Source: Gammaproteobacteria bacterium | Lineage (GTDB): Bacteria; Pseudomonadota; Gammaproteobacteria; GRL18 | DNA: 34,528 nucleotides | Assembly: GCA_027011205.1 (NCBI GenBank) | Contig: JALVAL010000138.1 | Coordinates: forward strand, 1 to 34,528 | Direction: 5' to 3' | Part shown: one piece after another, positions 8,669 through 17,943 of the stretch | Numbering within the stretch: position 1 is the stretch's first letter | How the letters are laid out: each line of letters begins with the position of its first letter | Notes under the pieces: generated by a model | What the model saw: only the letters and a program-made list of their open reading frames with translations | The model's database searches: none | What the model was told of the DNA's origin: nothing | Translations under genes and position numbers: made by a program

Positions 8669-8987
8669 ACTGCTGCGGATAGTCCCTATCGGGCAGACAT
8701 TACAGTCTCACCACGACACCAGAATTGGCGAGGCTTACGATGAAGTGTATGCAGAATTGCAGTCTATGGGGCTTCCTGTATGGGATACTGACGAAGAAAT
8801 GCCGGACGAAATCACACCGCATTTTGTTGGACTAATGGCTTTTAACAAAGCCGATCTATTTGGAATTTCAGATAATCTTTATCAACGAATCCTTGTCAAG
8901 GTTGGAGATGAAGGAAATAAAGCGAAAGCCAAAATGAGAGAAATTTTAGCAAACAGCTATTATTCATCAGAAGCAACGGATTACTAA
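8631..8987 (+). CDS. Head-to-tail adaptor, P22 gp4-like (probable)
   Basis: 118 aa from a GTG preceded by AGGTG. It is mostly helical. The central 'GEAYDEVYAELQSMGLPVWD' followed by 'EITPHFVGLMAFNKADLFGIS' and 'ILVKVGDEGNKAKAKMREI' resembles the short gp4-type tail accessory factors that plug onto the portal. P22 gp4 itself is longer (about 166 aa). It is coupled by TAATG to the gp10-like gene, the same order as in P22-type tail machines. Confidence 0.65.
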   Translation: MASKAETKQLAGELLRIVPIGQTLQSHHDTRIGEAYDEVYAELQSMGLPVWDTDEEMPDEITPHFVGLMAFNKADLFGISDNLYQRILVKVGDEGNKAKAKMREILANSYYSSEATDY

Positions 8988-10396
8988 TGCTAATCCCAAT
9001 CAATTTAACTGGCGGTTCGTATCAATCAAGATCGAGGCCGCTATCCTCACAAGTCACCAAAAACTTCTATCCTGAACTCCAAGATGATCCTTTTGTGAAG
9101 GATAAATATGTACTCATGCCTTTTCCTGGTTATAAGCTGTTCGGTTCTTCTGCGGGACTTGATAGAGGAATGCTTGAGCATAAAGGCGTCTTGTATAAGA
9201 TAAGCGGGACTAACTTCTATTCCGTAGCAAGTAATGGAACACATACAGTCAAAGGAACTGTGTCAGGTTCCGGTCAGTGCGTGCTTACTGGAATGGGCGA
9301 TAATGTACTAATTGCCACGGATGCCGGTCTAGTTTATCAATATGATGGAACAGCTGTAACGCAGATTACTGATTCAGATTTAGAGACGCCAGTTAGTGTT
9401 GCTCATTTAAACAATCAGGCAATCTATGACGGCGATAACGGTCGATTCTGCACGTCATCGGTTGGTGATGCTACGGTTATAGATGGGCTTGATTATGCAG
9501 CAGCTGAATCTAATGCTGATGATATCGTTCGAGTCTATACATTTAATCAGAGACTGTTCTTGTTTGGTGAGAAAACTATCGAGCCGTGGTTCAACTCTGG
9601 TGTAGGCCGTCCGCCGTTTGATAAGATCGAAGGTGGCATAATTACAAAAGGACTCGCCGCTCGAATGTCTGTGGCAAACAATGATTCTTATATGTATTTC
9701 TTCGCAGATGATCGGAGAGTTTACCGGATTTCACAGGTAAGGGATGCGCAGCCGGTATCAAATATTGCCTTATCACATGAGTTTGAAGGTTACTCGACAG
9801 TATCTGATGCTATAGCCTTTTGTTTCACAATTGAAGGACAGAACTTCTATCATTTATCATTCCCAACCGAGGATAAAACGTGGTGCTATTCAGAATCAGT
9901 CGGGCAATGGTTTGAGTTATCTCGATCATCAACAAATGGCCGTGATTTGGCTAACTCTCATGCTTATGCTTATGGGAAAAATCTTGTAGCTGACTATAGA
10001 AATTCAAATATCTATGAATGGGATGTAAACACATACGACGAAAACGGACTACCAATGACAAGGGAAAGAGCTTCAGGAGTATTGCATGGAGGGTTAGCAG
10101 GCGCACCAGGTAAAGAACTGGAGTTGAATAGATTTGAGCTAATTTTAGAGACTGGTGTTGGGTTAGTAAGCGGGCAAGGCTCTGATCCAGTTATTATGCT
10201 GCAAATGTCATTAGACGGAGGACGGACATTTGGGACTGAACAATGGGCTAAAATCGGTAAATCAGCTGATTTCCTTCAAAATGTTGAATGGTTTGGATTA
10301 GGGCGGTTTAAAGAGGCTATCTTTAAGATCAAGACTTCAGACCCGGTTACTTACTCCATTCATTCAGCTAATGCGGATATTGAGGTCGGGATATGA
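8987..10396 (+). CDS. Tail stabilisation protein, P22 gp10-like
   Basis: 469 aa, the size of the P22 gp10 family. An N-terminal 'VTKNFYPELQ…FPGYKLFGSS' precedes repeated beta strands consistent with a propeller (LFLFGEKTIEPWFN, YMYFFADDRRVYRIS, WCYSESVGQWFELS) and a C-terminal strand pair ending 'KTSDPVTYSIHSANADIEVGI'. The protein caps the portal and retains packaged DNA. It overlaps both neighbours (TAATG upstream, ATGA downstream). Confidence 0.85.
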   Translation: MLIPINLTGGSYQSRSRPLSSQVTKNFYPELQDDPFVKDKYVLMPFPGYKLFGSSAGLDRGMLEHKGVLYKISGTNFYSVASNGTHTVKGTVSGSGQCVLTGMGDNVLIATDAGLVYQYDGTAVTQITDSDLETPVSVAHLNNQAIYDGDNGRFCTSSVGDATVIDGLDYAAAESNADDIVRVYTFNQRLFLFGEKTIEPWFNSGVGRPPFDKIEGGIITKGLAARMSVANNDSYMYFFADDRRVYRISQVRDAQPVSNIALSHEFEGYSTVSDAIAFCFTIEGQNFYHLSFPTEDKTWCYSESVGQWFELSRSSTNGRDLANSHAYAYGKNLVADYRNSNIYEWDVNTYDENGLPMTRERASGVLHGGLAGAPGKELELNRFELILETGVGLVSGQGSDPVIMLQMSLDGGRTFGTEQWAKIGKSADFLQNVEWFGLGRFKEAIFKIKTSDPVTYSIHSANADIEVGI

Positions 10397-10848
10397 GTTT
10401 CCCGCCTCCACAGCTACTACCGGACACAATTAAAGAAATAACATTCTTTAACAATTTGATTCAGTCTGTTTATTCATTATGGTTTGAGTCAGACAAGCTA
10501 AATACTTTGCATGAATCAGAAGCGTTAACAACAACTGATGCAACAATAGCAACACTTGACCAGATCGAGCTAGAAGAAAACACAACAGCACACATACATT
10601 CAACTATAGTTGCTGTAGAGTCAGGAAGCGGTAATAGGGCGACTTACGAGATAATAGGCACGTTCTATAGGGTTTTAGGGCCGGCGGTGCAACAAGGCGT
10701 AACAACGTCATTACACAGCATTGAATCAGATGGTTCATGGGCTGTCAGTTATGATGTATCAGCCAATAGTGCTAGAATAAGGGTAACAGGCGCAGCGGCG
10801 TCAATAGATTGGCGGTCGTCCAGCCGAATTATGAGATTATCAAATTAG
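10393..10848 (+). CDS. Small structural protein of the tail module, unknown function
   Basis: 151 aa. The N-terminal ~40 residues are helical (DTIKEITFFNNLIQSVYSLW). The remainder is Thr/Ser-rich beta structure resembling a jelly-roll or fibre-knob domain (HIHSTIVAVESGSGNRATYEIIGTFYRV … IRVTGAAASIDWR). It lies between the gp10-like and ejection genes and starts by an ATGA overlap. A virion role is likely from position, but no family name is assigned. Confidence 0.6.
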   Translation: MSFPPPQLLPDTIKEITFFNNLIQSVYSLWFESDKLNTLHESEALTTTDATIATLDQIELEENTTAHIHSTIVAVESGSGNRATYEIIGTFYRVLGPAVQQGVTTSLHSIESDGSWAVSYDVSANSARIRVTGAAASIDWRSSSRIMRLSN

Positions 10849-10856
10849 GGTTAACA

Positions 10857-11750
10857 ATGAGTTTACTCGGCAAAGTATTAGGCACAGATCAGGCGGCTGA
10901 TAAGCAGTCCAAAGCGGCAACGCAAGCAGCACAGATTCAGGCTGATGCAACGACAAAAGCGGCTGAATTATCACGCCAGACAACGCAGGATGTTATCGCA
11001 TCGCAAGAGCAAGCAGCAGCGACGGCTAGAAGTGATCTACAGCCATTTCGTGATGCTGGGGCGGCACAGCTGCCTAACCTTAATACTGATCTACAGGGAA
11101 TCCGTGGGCTTGTAACAGACCTTAATCAACAAGCCAGCTTTGTACAAGATAACCCATTTTTCAAAGCATTAGCAGATGACGCACAACGTCGTATTTTTAA
11201 CAACCAGGCTGCTAAAGGTAAAGTAGGTTCAGGTGGTACTGCTGAAGCATTACAAAACAGCATTATGTTGCTTGGCAATGATTTGGTAAATCAAAACGTA
11301 AGCCAGCGGCAGGGTGTTTTAAGCTCTGGACTCAATATTGCATCACTGGGAAGTAACGCAGCAGCTGGACAGGCAAATATCACTCAAGGAGCTGCTACGA
11401 ATGCTGGAAACACAGCTATTAGCGGGAATAGAAGTATTACCGATCTTCTAACACAAGGCGCTAATGCTCAAGCTTCTGGTGTTGTTGGTTCAGCTAACGC
11501 ACAAGCAGCCGGTACACAAGCAGCTATTAATACTGCTCTACAGATTGGAACAATTGCTGCGCTATCAGATAAACGATATAAGGAAAATATCAAACCTGTA
11601 GGTAAATCTAAAGGAGTGCCTTATTACTTCTTCAAGTACAAAGATAGCTTGAAATTACAGTTCGGCACAATGGCGCATGAAGTCGAGCATATCAAAGATG
11701 CTGTTATTGATATCGGCGGTAAAAAATACGTTAACTATGGGGCTTTATAA
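10857..11750 (+). CDS. DNA ejection-type protein with C-terminal S74-like (chaperone) domain
   Basis: 297 aa from ATG 10857, eight bases after the previous stop. The track start at 10809 is a TTG inside the upstream gene. The N-terminal region is Ala/Gln-rich coiled coil (SKAATQAAQIQADATTKAAE), followed by a Gly/Ala/Asn-rich low-complexity part, as in P22 gp7/gp16-like internal proteins. The last ~60 residues start SDKRYKENIKPVG and include 'FGTMAHEVEHIKDAVI', the signature of the intramolecular-chaperone S74 family usually found at the end of tailspikes. Whether it self-cleaves cannot be seen, since the usual catalytic Ser/Lys pattern is uncertain. Confidence 0.7.
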   Translation: MSLLGKVLGTDQAADKQSKAATQAAQIQADATTKAAELSRQTTQDVIASQEQAAATARSDLQPFRDAGAAQLPNLNTDLQGIRGLVTDLNQQASFVQDNPFFKALADDAQRRIFNNQAAKGKVGSGGTAEALQNSIMLLGNDLVNQNVSQRQGVLSSGLNIASLGSNAAAGQANITQGAATNAGNTAISGNRSITDLLTQGANAQASGVVGSANAQAAGTQAAINTALQIGTIAALSDKRYKENIKPVGKSKGVPYYFFKYKDSLKLQFGTMAHEVEHIKDAVIDIGGKKYVNYGAL

Positions 11751-12982
11751 TGGCTATTAATCCAAACATCCCATTACAAGCTAATGTCGTAGTTGACCCG
11801 TCTCAAGGAATTGCACAGCTGGCTAATGCTCTGCAAGTAAGAAAGCAGAACGACAGGCAGAAAGAGTTAGACGCTCAATCAGCTAAATCACAAGGCATTC
11901 AGGACGAAGCAAACAAATTGCAGATTGACGCTGCAAAACAGAAAATTGCTCAATCTGGAAAAGAAGGCGCATTGAAAGCATGGGGAGCTGATCTTGTGCG
12001 TATTAAGTCGTTGGCCGATGCTGGCCAATTACAGCAGGCCAGACACGAATTAATCCAGCGTAAAGCTAATCTAGTCGAACAGCAAATTAATGATCCTAGT
12101 GTTGATACAAATGACACTGATGAGCTTATTAATTTTATTGATCAAGGAAATTTAGAAGGGTTCAATGCTGTTGTAAATTCAGAGCTAAGCGGATTGCAGT
12201 CACTGGGATTGCTTGAAGGTGTAAGCGGCAAACAAGGGCTTGCATCGGCTAAAACAGAACTATTCACAAGCGGATCAATTCAGGCCATGCCAGATGGGTC
12301 TGTTATCGTAAAAGACCCTCAAGGGAATACTGTAACAGGCGAGGATAGGACGAAGGTATTAGCTGCAATACGTCAAGAATCAATCGACAAAGCCCAGTCA
12401 ATGGCTAATATTGAGGTTCAAAAGAATAGAGATATTGAACAAGTTAAATCCGCTGAGAAGAAAGCGACACAGGCTTTTGATATGGTGGATAAAATACGAG
12501 GCAATATCAGAAACCTTGAAGAAGCGGCTAGGCTATCAAAAGATGGAGCTAATACTGGGCCAATTGTTTCAATGTTCCCAAGTTTCAAAGAAGAATCAGT
12601 GCGGCTTGATAACATGCAGAAACGATTAGGTCTTGATGTTGTTGGTGCAGTTACTTTTGGCGCGTTATCTAAAGGTGAATTGGATTTAGCCAAAGATGTT
12701 GCTTTGCCGACTAATTTAACACCAGAAAAACTAGTGAAGTGGATTGAAGACAAAATAGCAGCGCAAAAGAAATTAGCAACATATCTTGAAGACCAGGCTA
12801 TTTATTTAAGCCAAGGACATACTAATGCAGAATGGAAGCAATACCAGAGAGAGCAAAAGAAAATTGCTGATTCTGTAATAAAATCCACAGGTGTGAGCGA
12901 GCAAGATATTAATGACACCATGAAAGAACTTGGGTGGACAAGGCAGCAAGTAATCAACGAATTGCAGAAAAGGGCTAAATAA
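11750..12982 (+). CDS. DNA ejection / internal virion protein
   Basis: 410 aa, strongly helical. The N-terminal half is Gln/Lys/Ala-rich coiled coil (RKQNDRQKELDAQSAKSQ). The C-terminal 'MQKRLGLDVVGAVTFGALSKGELDLAKDVALP' followed by 'AQKKLATYLEDQAIYL' is a pattern I associate with phage DNA-transfer proteins ejected ahead of the genome. It is coupled by TAATG at both ends to two other ejection-type genes, giving the three-protein set typical of P22-like phages. Confidence 0.65.
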   Translation: MAINPNIPLQANVVVDPSQGIAQLANALQVRKQNDRQKELDAQSAKSQGIQDEANKLQIDAAKQKIAQSGKEGALKAWGADLVRIKSLADAGQLQQARHELIQRKANLVEQQINDPSVDTNDTDELINFIDQGNLEGFNAVVNSELSGLQSLGLLEGVSGKQGLASAKTELFTSGSIQAMPDGSVIVKDPQGNTVTGEDRTKVLAAIRQESIDKAQSMANIEVQKNRDIEQVKSAEKKATQAFDMVDKIRGNIRNLEEAARLSKDGANTGPIVSMFPSFKEESVRLDNMQKRLGLDVVGAVTFGALSKGELDLAKDVALPTNLTPEKLVKWIEDKIAAQKKLATYLEDQAIYLSQGHTNAEWKQYQREQKKIADSVIKSTGVSEQDINDTMKELGWTRQQVINELQKRAK

Positions 12983-14814
12983 TGCCTAACCTATTTCCTG
13001 ACCTTAAAGAAAAAGATAAACCGGTTAATACTGGAGGCGGCAATTTATTTCCTGACCTTGCGCCAAAACAAGAGCGTGCTACAAATCCTGATCAACCAGA
13101 GCAAGGTGGCCAGTCGTTCGCGGCAGGCGCAGGACAGCAATTATTGCAAGGCGCTACACTAAACACGGCTGATGAAATTCAATCAGTAATAGCTGCGGCT
13201 GTGGCAGCTCCTTTTATCTCTGATAAAACATTTTCCCAGCTAATGGTTGATGCTCGCAAGTCATTTAGAGAGCAAAACAAGAAGTTTGAAGAACAAAACC
13301 CTAAAACCGCATTAGGTCTGCAATTAGCTGGAGGGTTAGCAACTGGTGGAGCTGGTTTGGGTGCTACATCTACTATAAAAGGTGCTGCCGCTGTAGGTGG
13401 GACAATGGGTGCTATTGCTGGTGCAGGGACTTCAGATCAGCCAGAATTCTTGACTAAAGAAACTGCTATTGATGCTGGTATAGGTGCTGTTGGAGGTGCT
13501 GCTATCGGTGCTGCTATACCTGCTGCTGGCAAGGTTGTTAAGCCAATAGCAAAAGATATTGCTAAAATATTTACTAAACAATCTCCAACAAAGCAAAGAA
13601 TAGCAAAGCTGATTGAAAGCGGATCAGTTGATAATGAAACCGCGAGATTTAAGTTAAAAGAAGGCGTGCAACCAGCTGAAACAAAGTTAGGCGAATACTT
13701 AAGAGTAGGCGCACCAAAGGTTGAAGCTGATAATGTAGCGCGAGAAGCGATTAAACAGGGATATGATGAAGGCGTTATCGCTGCGATTAAAGGTGCAAGC
13801 AAAACAGACAAAGCAAAGATGCTGAAAATGGTCGAAATACTTGATAGAGGCCGAAAGAATCAACGGTTTTCAGTAGAGAATAGACCTTCTGACGTAGTAG
13901 GCGATACGTTATTGCAGAGGTTAAAAACAGTTAAATCAGCTAATCAAGCAGCTGGTCAACAGTTAGATATCGTTGCAAAATCTTTGAAGGGACAGCCTTT
14001 CGATGCTAAAGAGCCGGTTGGTAAGTTTGTGCAAGACCTTCATGATATGGGCATCACGTTTTCAAATAAAGGCGGGAAGATTAAGGCAAATTACAAAAAT
14101 TCTGATATACAAGGTTTGAAATCAATCGAAAACCTAATGACCCGAGTTATTAGTAGAATGAGCAATGTCGATAAAGTTGATGCTTTAGCAGCTCATAGAA
14201 TGAAAAGGTTTTTAGATCAGCAAGTTCCTTACGGGAAAACAAAGGGGTTAACAGGTAAAGCTCGAACGGTATTAAAAAAACTACGTCATAACTTAGATAA
14301 AACGCTCGATGATTCGTACCCTAAATATAACCAAGTTAATACGGTTTATTCAGATACTATAAACGCTATTGATTCTTTGCAGGATGTTTCAGGACAGAAA
14401 ATGGATTTATCTGGAAAAAATGCAGACAAGGCTGTTGGAACTCTACTTCGCAGGCTATTAAGCAAACAACAGTCTCGCGTTAGGCTTTTAGATGCTGTGA
14501 ATGAGGTTGAATCAGTCGCTAAAAAATACTCAGGCGATGGTAAAAAGCTCTTAACAGGAAAAGGAAATGGCGAGGATGATTTGTTAACACAAGTTATGTT
14601 TGCGGATGAGTTAGAATCAGTCTTTGGATCATCGGCAAAAACTTCATTTCAAGGCGACATTGAGAAGGCGATTAATAAAGGCGCAAATCTTGCGACCTCT
14701 CCGACTTCTGGTTTCGATGCAGGGGTATCAATTCTAGGGAAGGGCGCTGAAAAGATACGGGGTATTAATCCTGATAATGCAATCAAAGCAATTAAAGACT
14801 TATTGAGCGAATAA
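12982..14814 (+). CDS. Large DNA ejection / internal virion protein with Gly/Ala membrane-active region
   Basis: 610 aa. Two short 'NLFPDL' repeats open the protein. Residues ~105-190 are a long Gly/Ala-rich hydrophobic stretch (GLQLAGGLATGGAGLGA … GAVGGAAIGAAIPAAG) like those of ejection proteins that insert into the host envelope. The remainder is charged and helical. As the third and largest member of the ejection set it is a candidate for the P22 gp16 role of conducting DNA across the inner membrane. No lytic transglycosylase motif was seen. Confidence 0.65.
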   Translation: MPNLFPDLKEKDKPVNTGGGNLFPDLAPKQERATNPDQPEQGGQSFAAGAGQQLLQGATLNTADEIQSVIAAAVAAPFISDKTFSQLMVDARKSFREQNKKFEEQNPKTALGLQLAGGLATGGAGLGATSTIKGAAAVGGTMGAIAGAGTSDQPEFLTKETAIDAGIGAVGGAAIGAAIPAAGKVVKPIAKDIAKIFTKQSPTKQRIAKLIESGSVDNETARFKLKEGVQPAETKLGEYLRVGAPKVEADNVAREAIKQGYDEGVIAAIKGASKTDKAKMLKMVEILDRGRKNQRFSVENRPSDVVGDTLLQRLKTVKSANQAAGQQLDIVAKSLKGQPFDAKEPVGKFVQDLHDMGITFSNKGGKIKANYKNSDIQGLKSIENLMTRVISRMSNVDKVDALAAHRMKRFLDQQVPYGKTKGLTGKARTVLKKLRHNLDKTLDDSYPKYNQVNTVYSDTINAIDSLQDVSGQKMDLSGKNADKAVGTLLRRLLSKQQSRVRLLDAVNEVESVAKKYSGDGKKLLTGKGNGEDDLLTQVMFADELESVFGSSAKTSFQGDIEKAINKGANLATSPTSGFDAGVSILGKGAEKIRGINPDNAIKAIKDLLSE

Positions 14815-14815
14815 C

Positions 14816-15793
14816 ATGGCCTGGCTACCAATAGCGCAAACTGTCCCGCAATACACCTCTTCTGGTGAGCCTGCTGCGGGTTATGTTTTAAAATTCTACG
14901 CAGCTGGAACTGCAACTAATATTGTCATTGCAACTGATAACACTGGTGGCACTACCGCAACTGACGCATTATTGAACGCAGATGGCTATCCAGAGGTTAC
15001 AGGATCAGTTTTTATCCCACACATAGACCAATCCTATAAAGTTGTTTTGTATCCATCACAGGCGGCAGCAGACAGCGATACAGGGTCTGTTTGGTCTGTA
15101 GATAACTTAACTCCTCCGGTTAATACGGTTAACTCAGTTGACGAAAAGGTAAAAGTATCAAGTAACGATACAACAGCAGACACGCTTGATAGCAAGGTCG
15201 TATCAGGAACAAACATCAATGTGACTGAAAACCTAGACGGCGCAAATGAGAATCTAAGCGTAGATTTAAAATTGACGGCTGATGTAGTACCGGAAACAAC
15301 GTCGGCAATTGATTTAGGAACAGTGACAAAACAATTTAAAGATGCGCAGTTCAGCGGGACTTTAACTGTAGACACTGCTTTTTCAGGGGCAGCATTCTTA
15401 GACGAAGATGATTTAATATCTGATAGCAATACAAAAGCAGCTAGTCAGCAATCTATAAAAGCATATATTGATTTGAAAACAGGCGGTCTTAACACAAAAA
15501 TAATTGATATTGGCGACTGGGATATGGATGCAACATTATCAGTATCAATACCTCATGGTTTAACATATTCTAAAATAAGGAGCGTCAAGGCGTTAATTCG
15601 TAATGATGCAGACTCGGCTGTATATGATTTTTCTTCAGTAAATAATGCAGTGACAGAAACAGCAGGAAACTTTGTTTATGCGACAGTAACAGACGTTGCA
15701 ATAACTAGGGCGACGACAGGATTTTTCGATTCAACAGGATTCGATAGTACATCTTATAATCGTGGCTGGATTGTAATAAGGCATATTAACTAA
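14816..15793 (+). CDS. Tail fibre with virion-anchoring head domain shared with the tailspike
   Basis: 325 aa. Residues 1-~100 (AWLPIAQTVPQY … ADGYPEVTGSVFIPHIDQSYKVVLYPSQAAADS, here abbreviated) are closely similar to the start of the next protein and form the particle-binding domain. A beta-rich linker follows, then 'AASQQSIKAYID', a motif common in trimeric fibres, and a C-terminal knob with no recognised enzyme domain. It probably attaches to the same tail socket as the spike. Confidence 0.75.
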   Translation: MAWLPIAQTVPQYTSSGEPAAGYVLKFYAAGTATNIVIATDNTGGTTATDALLNADGYPEVTGSVFIPHIDQSYKVVLYPSQAAADSDTGSVWSVDNLTPPVNTVNSVDEKVKVSSNDTTADTLDSKVVSGTNINVTENLDGANENLSVDLKLTADVVPETTSAIDLGTVTKQFKDAQFSGTLTVDTAFSGAAFLDEDDLISDSNTKAASQQSIKAYIDLKTGGLNTKIIDIGDWDMDATLSVSIPHGLTYSKIRSVKALIRNDADSAVYDFSSVNNAVTETAGNFVYATVTDVAITRATTGFFDSTGFDSTSYNRGWIVIRHIN

Positions 15794-17943
15794 TGGCATA
15801 TCTACCAATAGCTCAAACAGTACCGCAATACTCTAATAACGGTGAGCCAGCTTCAGGCTATGTCCTGAAATTCTATGCCGCTGGAACATCGACCGTTATC
15901 AATTCAGCGACAGATAACACAGGAGCAACTCTGTTAAGCGATATAGTGCTAAATGCAGATGGCTATCCAGATCAGTCTGGCTCTATCTTCATTCCGCATA
16001 TAGACCAAGAGTACAAATTAGCATTATATCCTTCACAGTCTGCTGCTGACTCAAACACAGGCGCAACATGGTCTATCGATAATCTAGCTGCTGCGGTAAA
16101 TGCTGACACAAACAGCCAAGTTCAAGTATCAAGCAATGATGCGACACCAGGTTATTTGAACGGTAAACTCGTTGTAGGTTCAGGGATAGGGTTAACAGAG
16201 CAAAATGATGGCTCAGACGAAAGCCTTTTAATTACTAATCCGGTTAAAATTTATGACACTTTGGCTTTAATGGTCGCAGACGTTGCCAATATCTCTATTG
16301 GCGATTCTATAACACTGGATGGACGGAATACGAAAGGCGATGGCGGCGGGGCTACTTGGCGCGCAGTTGATGCTACCTTGGTTACGACTAATGGATATAA
16401 TATTGTAGCTGGAAATGCTACGGTTGCTTTTCAACTTTACACCAGTTTAATCCCATTCAGTCAGCATACCGTTATCCCCGCTCAGTGGGGCGCAGACGTA
16501 ACAGGTGCAACAGATTGCACTAGCGAAGTACACGCAGTTAGAGACTATGCAAAATCTTCTGGTGCTAACGTATATTTTACCAGAGGCACTTATCTCGGAA
16601 ACTTTGATTTTCAAGGCTTAAACGCTTCTCAATGGCAGAATCTTGTTATCTACGGTGACGGTATTAATACTGTGCTTAAACGTAATTCTGCACTGTCGCA
16701 GGTGCTTAGAGTTCGTGGTGAGTCATCTTCCGGTGATATGAGATACCCGCATGTATCTAACTTGATGATCGACGGTAACGGTAGCTCTACATCACCAGCT
16801 TTTGAAATCAATTATTGCCAAACCCCACAGGTAGAGAACGTCTATTTTCAGAATTGCCATAATGCAATGTTGATGGAAACTAAGGTTTATGATGGTTCTT
16901 TAACTCACGTCATATTCCGCGATCCAGACAGAACAGCGGCTGATGGCTACGCATTAAAACTTGGCGATAGCTGCAATTACATTACTATTGACGATTCTTA
17001 TTTCATCGGCCCAGGTGATGCTAATAAACACACATTGCTGTATTGCTCAGGACCGAATGATGCGCCAGGGTATCATCGGATTATAAATTCACAGTTTGAA
17101 AACTCGTCACATCCAATTACTTTAGAGGATGTTCGCGGCATCGTTCTTGATAACAATCATATCGAAGGACACGGGGCATTGACGACTGGCACGGCTGAGT
17201 TTCATGGAATTACAATTAAACCTGTTACCAATGGTGGCGCAAGTGCTTTCGGCTCTGGAATGGTTATCACTAATAATAAATTCTGGGGGAAATCATCCAC
17301 TACGGCTTTTGATGCGTTTATCAATATTGATCTCGATAGTGCTGGGCAGACTGAAACAGAGGATTTATTCGCTGGGTGGGTTGTTGAAGGCAACACTTTC
17401 GGAACGTCTGCGACGCAAGGCGGCGATGCTTATGGCACAAAGGCTGCTATCAGCTTAAAGGCATTTAGTGCTAAAGGACAAGTGTTGAGGTTAGGCAGTA
17501 ATAACTGGCACGCTAACGGCGCATCAGGTGGAGTGTTGAGAACAGATTTTATACTGACGCCTGCTAACACTGCTGGCAACTATGCCAGGTATACTCTTGA
17601 TAATGAGTCGCCTTTGTATGACCTATGGCTAAGTGGATCGAGAGAGATAGCAACACTTAACAAGGCTATGAGTGGTGGTATTATCACCACAGAGAACGCA
17701 ACTGCAAACGGATCACTGACCCTGCCTAGCGCATTGAAGAACATGGAGTACACTTTTATTGTGTCTGAGTCCTACTGGCTTGAGTTAGACCCGGCAACAG
17801 GTGAGAGATTTAGATTAGCTTCTGCTGCTGATAAATACATCCGTTCGTCAGGTTCTAGTGGCGATACGTTGAAGATATATTGCATCGAGGATGGAATATG
17901 GGATGTTGCATATTCACAAGGAACATGGACATATCAAGTCTAA
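15793..17943 (+). CDS. Tailspike with right-handed beta-helix (pectate-lyase-like), probable polysaccharide depolymerase
   Basis: 716 aa. The N-terminal ~100 residues duplicate the anchoring domain of the preceding gene. Residues ~150-220 (GDSITLDGRNTKGDGGGATW, WGADVTGATDC) form the usual neck that opens phage beta-helix spikes. From ~230 to ~590 the sequence shows helix rungs (VIYGDGINTVLKRNS, VSNLMIDGNGSS, VENVYFQNCHNAM, IVLDNNHIEGHG). A C-terminal beta domain follows. Enzymatic cleavage of host glycan is inferred from the family, and active-site acids cannot be placed from sequence alone. The stop overlaps the helicase stop on the other strand. Confidence 0.85.
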   Translation: MAYLPIAQTVPQYSNNGEPASGYVLKFYAAGTSTVINSATDNTGATLLSDIVLNADGYPDQSGSIFIPHIDQEYKLALYPSQSAADSNTGATWSIDNLAAAVNADTNSQVQVSSNDATPGYLNGKLVVGSGIGLTEQNDGSDESLLITNPVKIYDTLALMVADVANISIGDSITLDGRNTKGDGGGATWRAVDATLVTTNGYNIVAGNATVAFQLYTSLIPFSQHTVIPAQWGADVTGATDCTSEVHAVRDYAKSSGANVYFTRGTYLGNFDFQGLNASQWQNLVIYGDGINTVLKRNSALSQVLRVRGESSSGDMRYPHVSNLMIDGNGSSTSPAFEINYCQTPQVENVYFQNCHNAMLMETKVYDGSLTHVIFRDPDRTAADGYALKLGDSCNYITIDDSYFIGPGDANKHTLLYCSGPNDAPGYHRIINSQFENSSHPITLEDVRGIVLDNNHIEGHGALTTGTAEFHGITIKPVTNGGASAFGSGMVITNNKFWGKSSTTAFDAFINIDLDSAGQTETEDLFAGWVVEGNTFGTSATQGGDAYGTKAAISLKAFSAKGQVLRLGSNNWHANGASGGVLRTDFILTPANTAGNYARYTLDNESPLYDLWLSGSREIATLNKAMSGGIITTENATANGSLTLPSALKNMEYTFIVSESYWLELDPATGERFRLASAADKYIRSSGSSGDTLKIYCIEDGIWDVAYSQGTWTYQV

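Noticed and set aside
17940-17943. Terminator between the converging late and leftward blocks
   Set aside because: The stop codons overlap directly and I see no hairpin with a T run near them.
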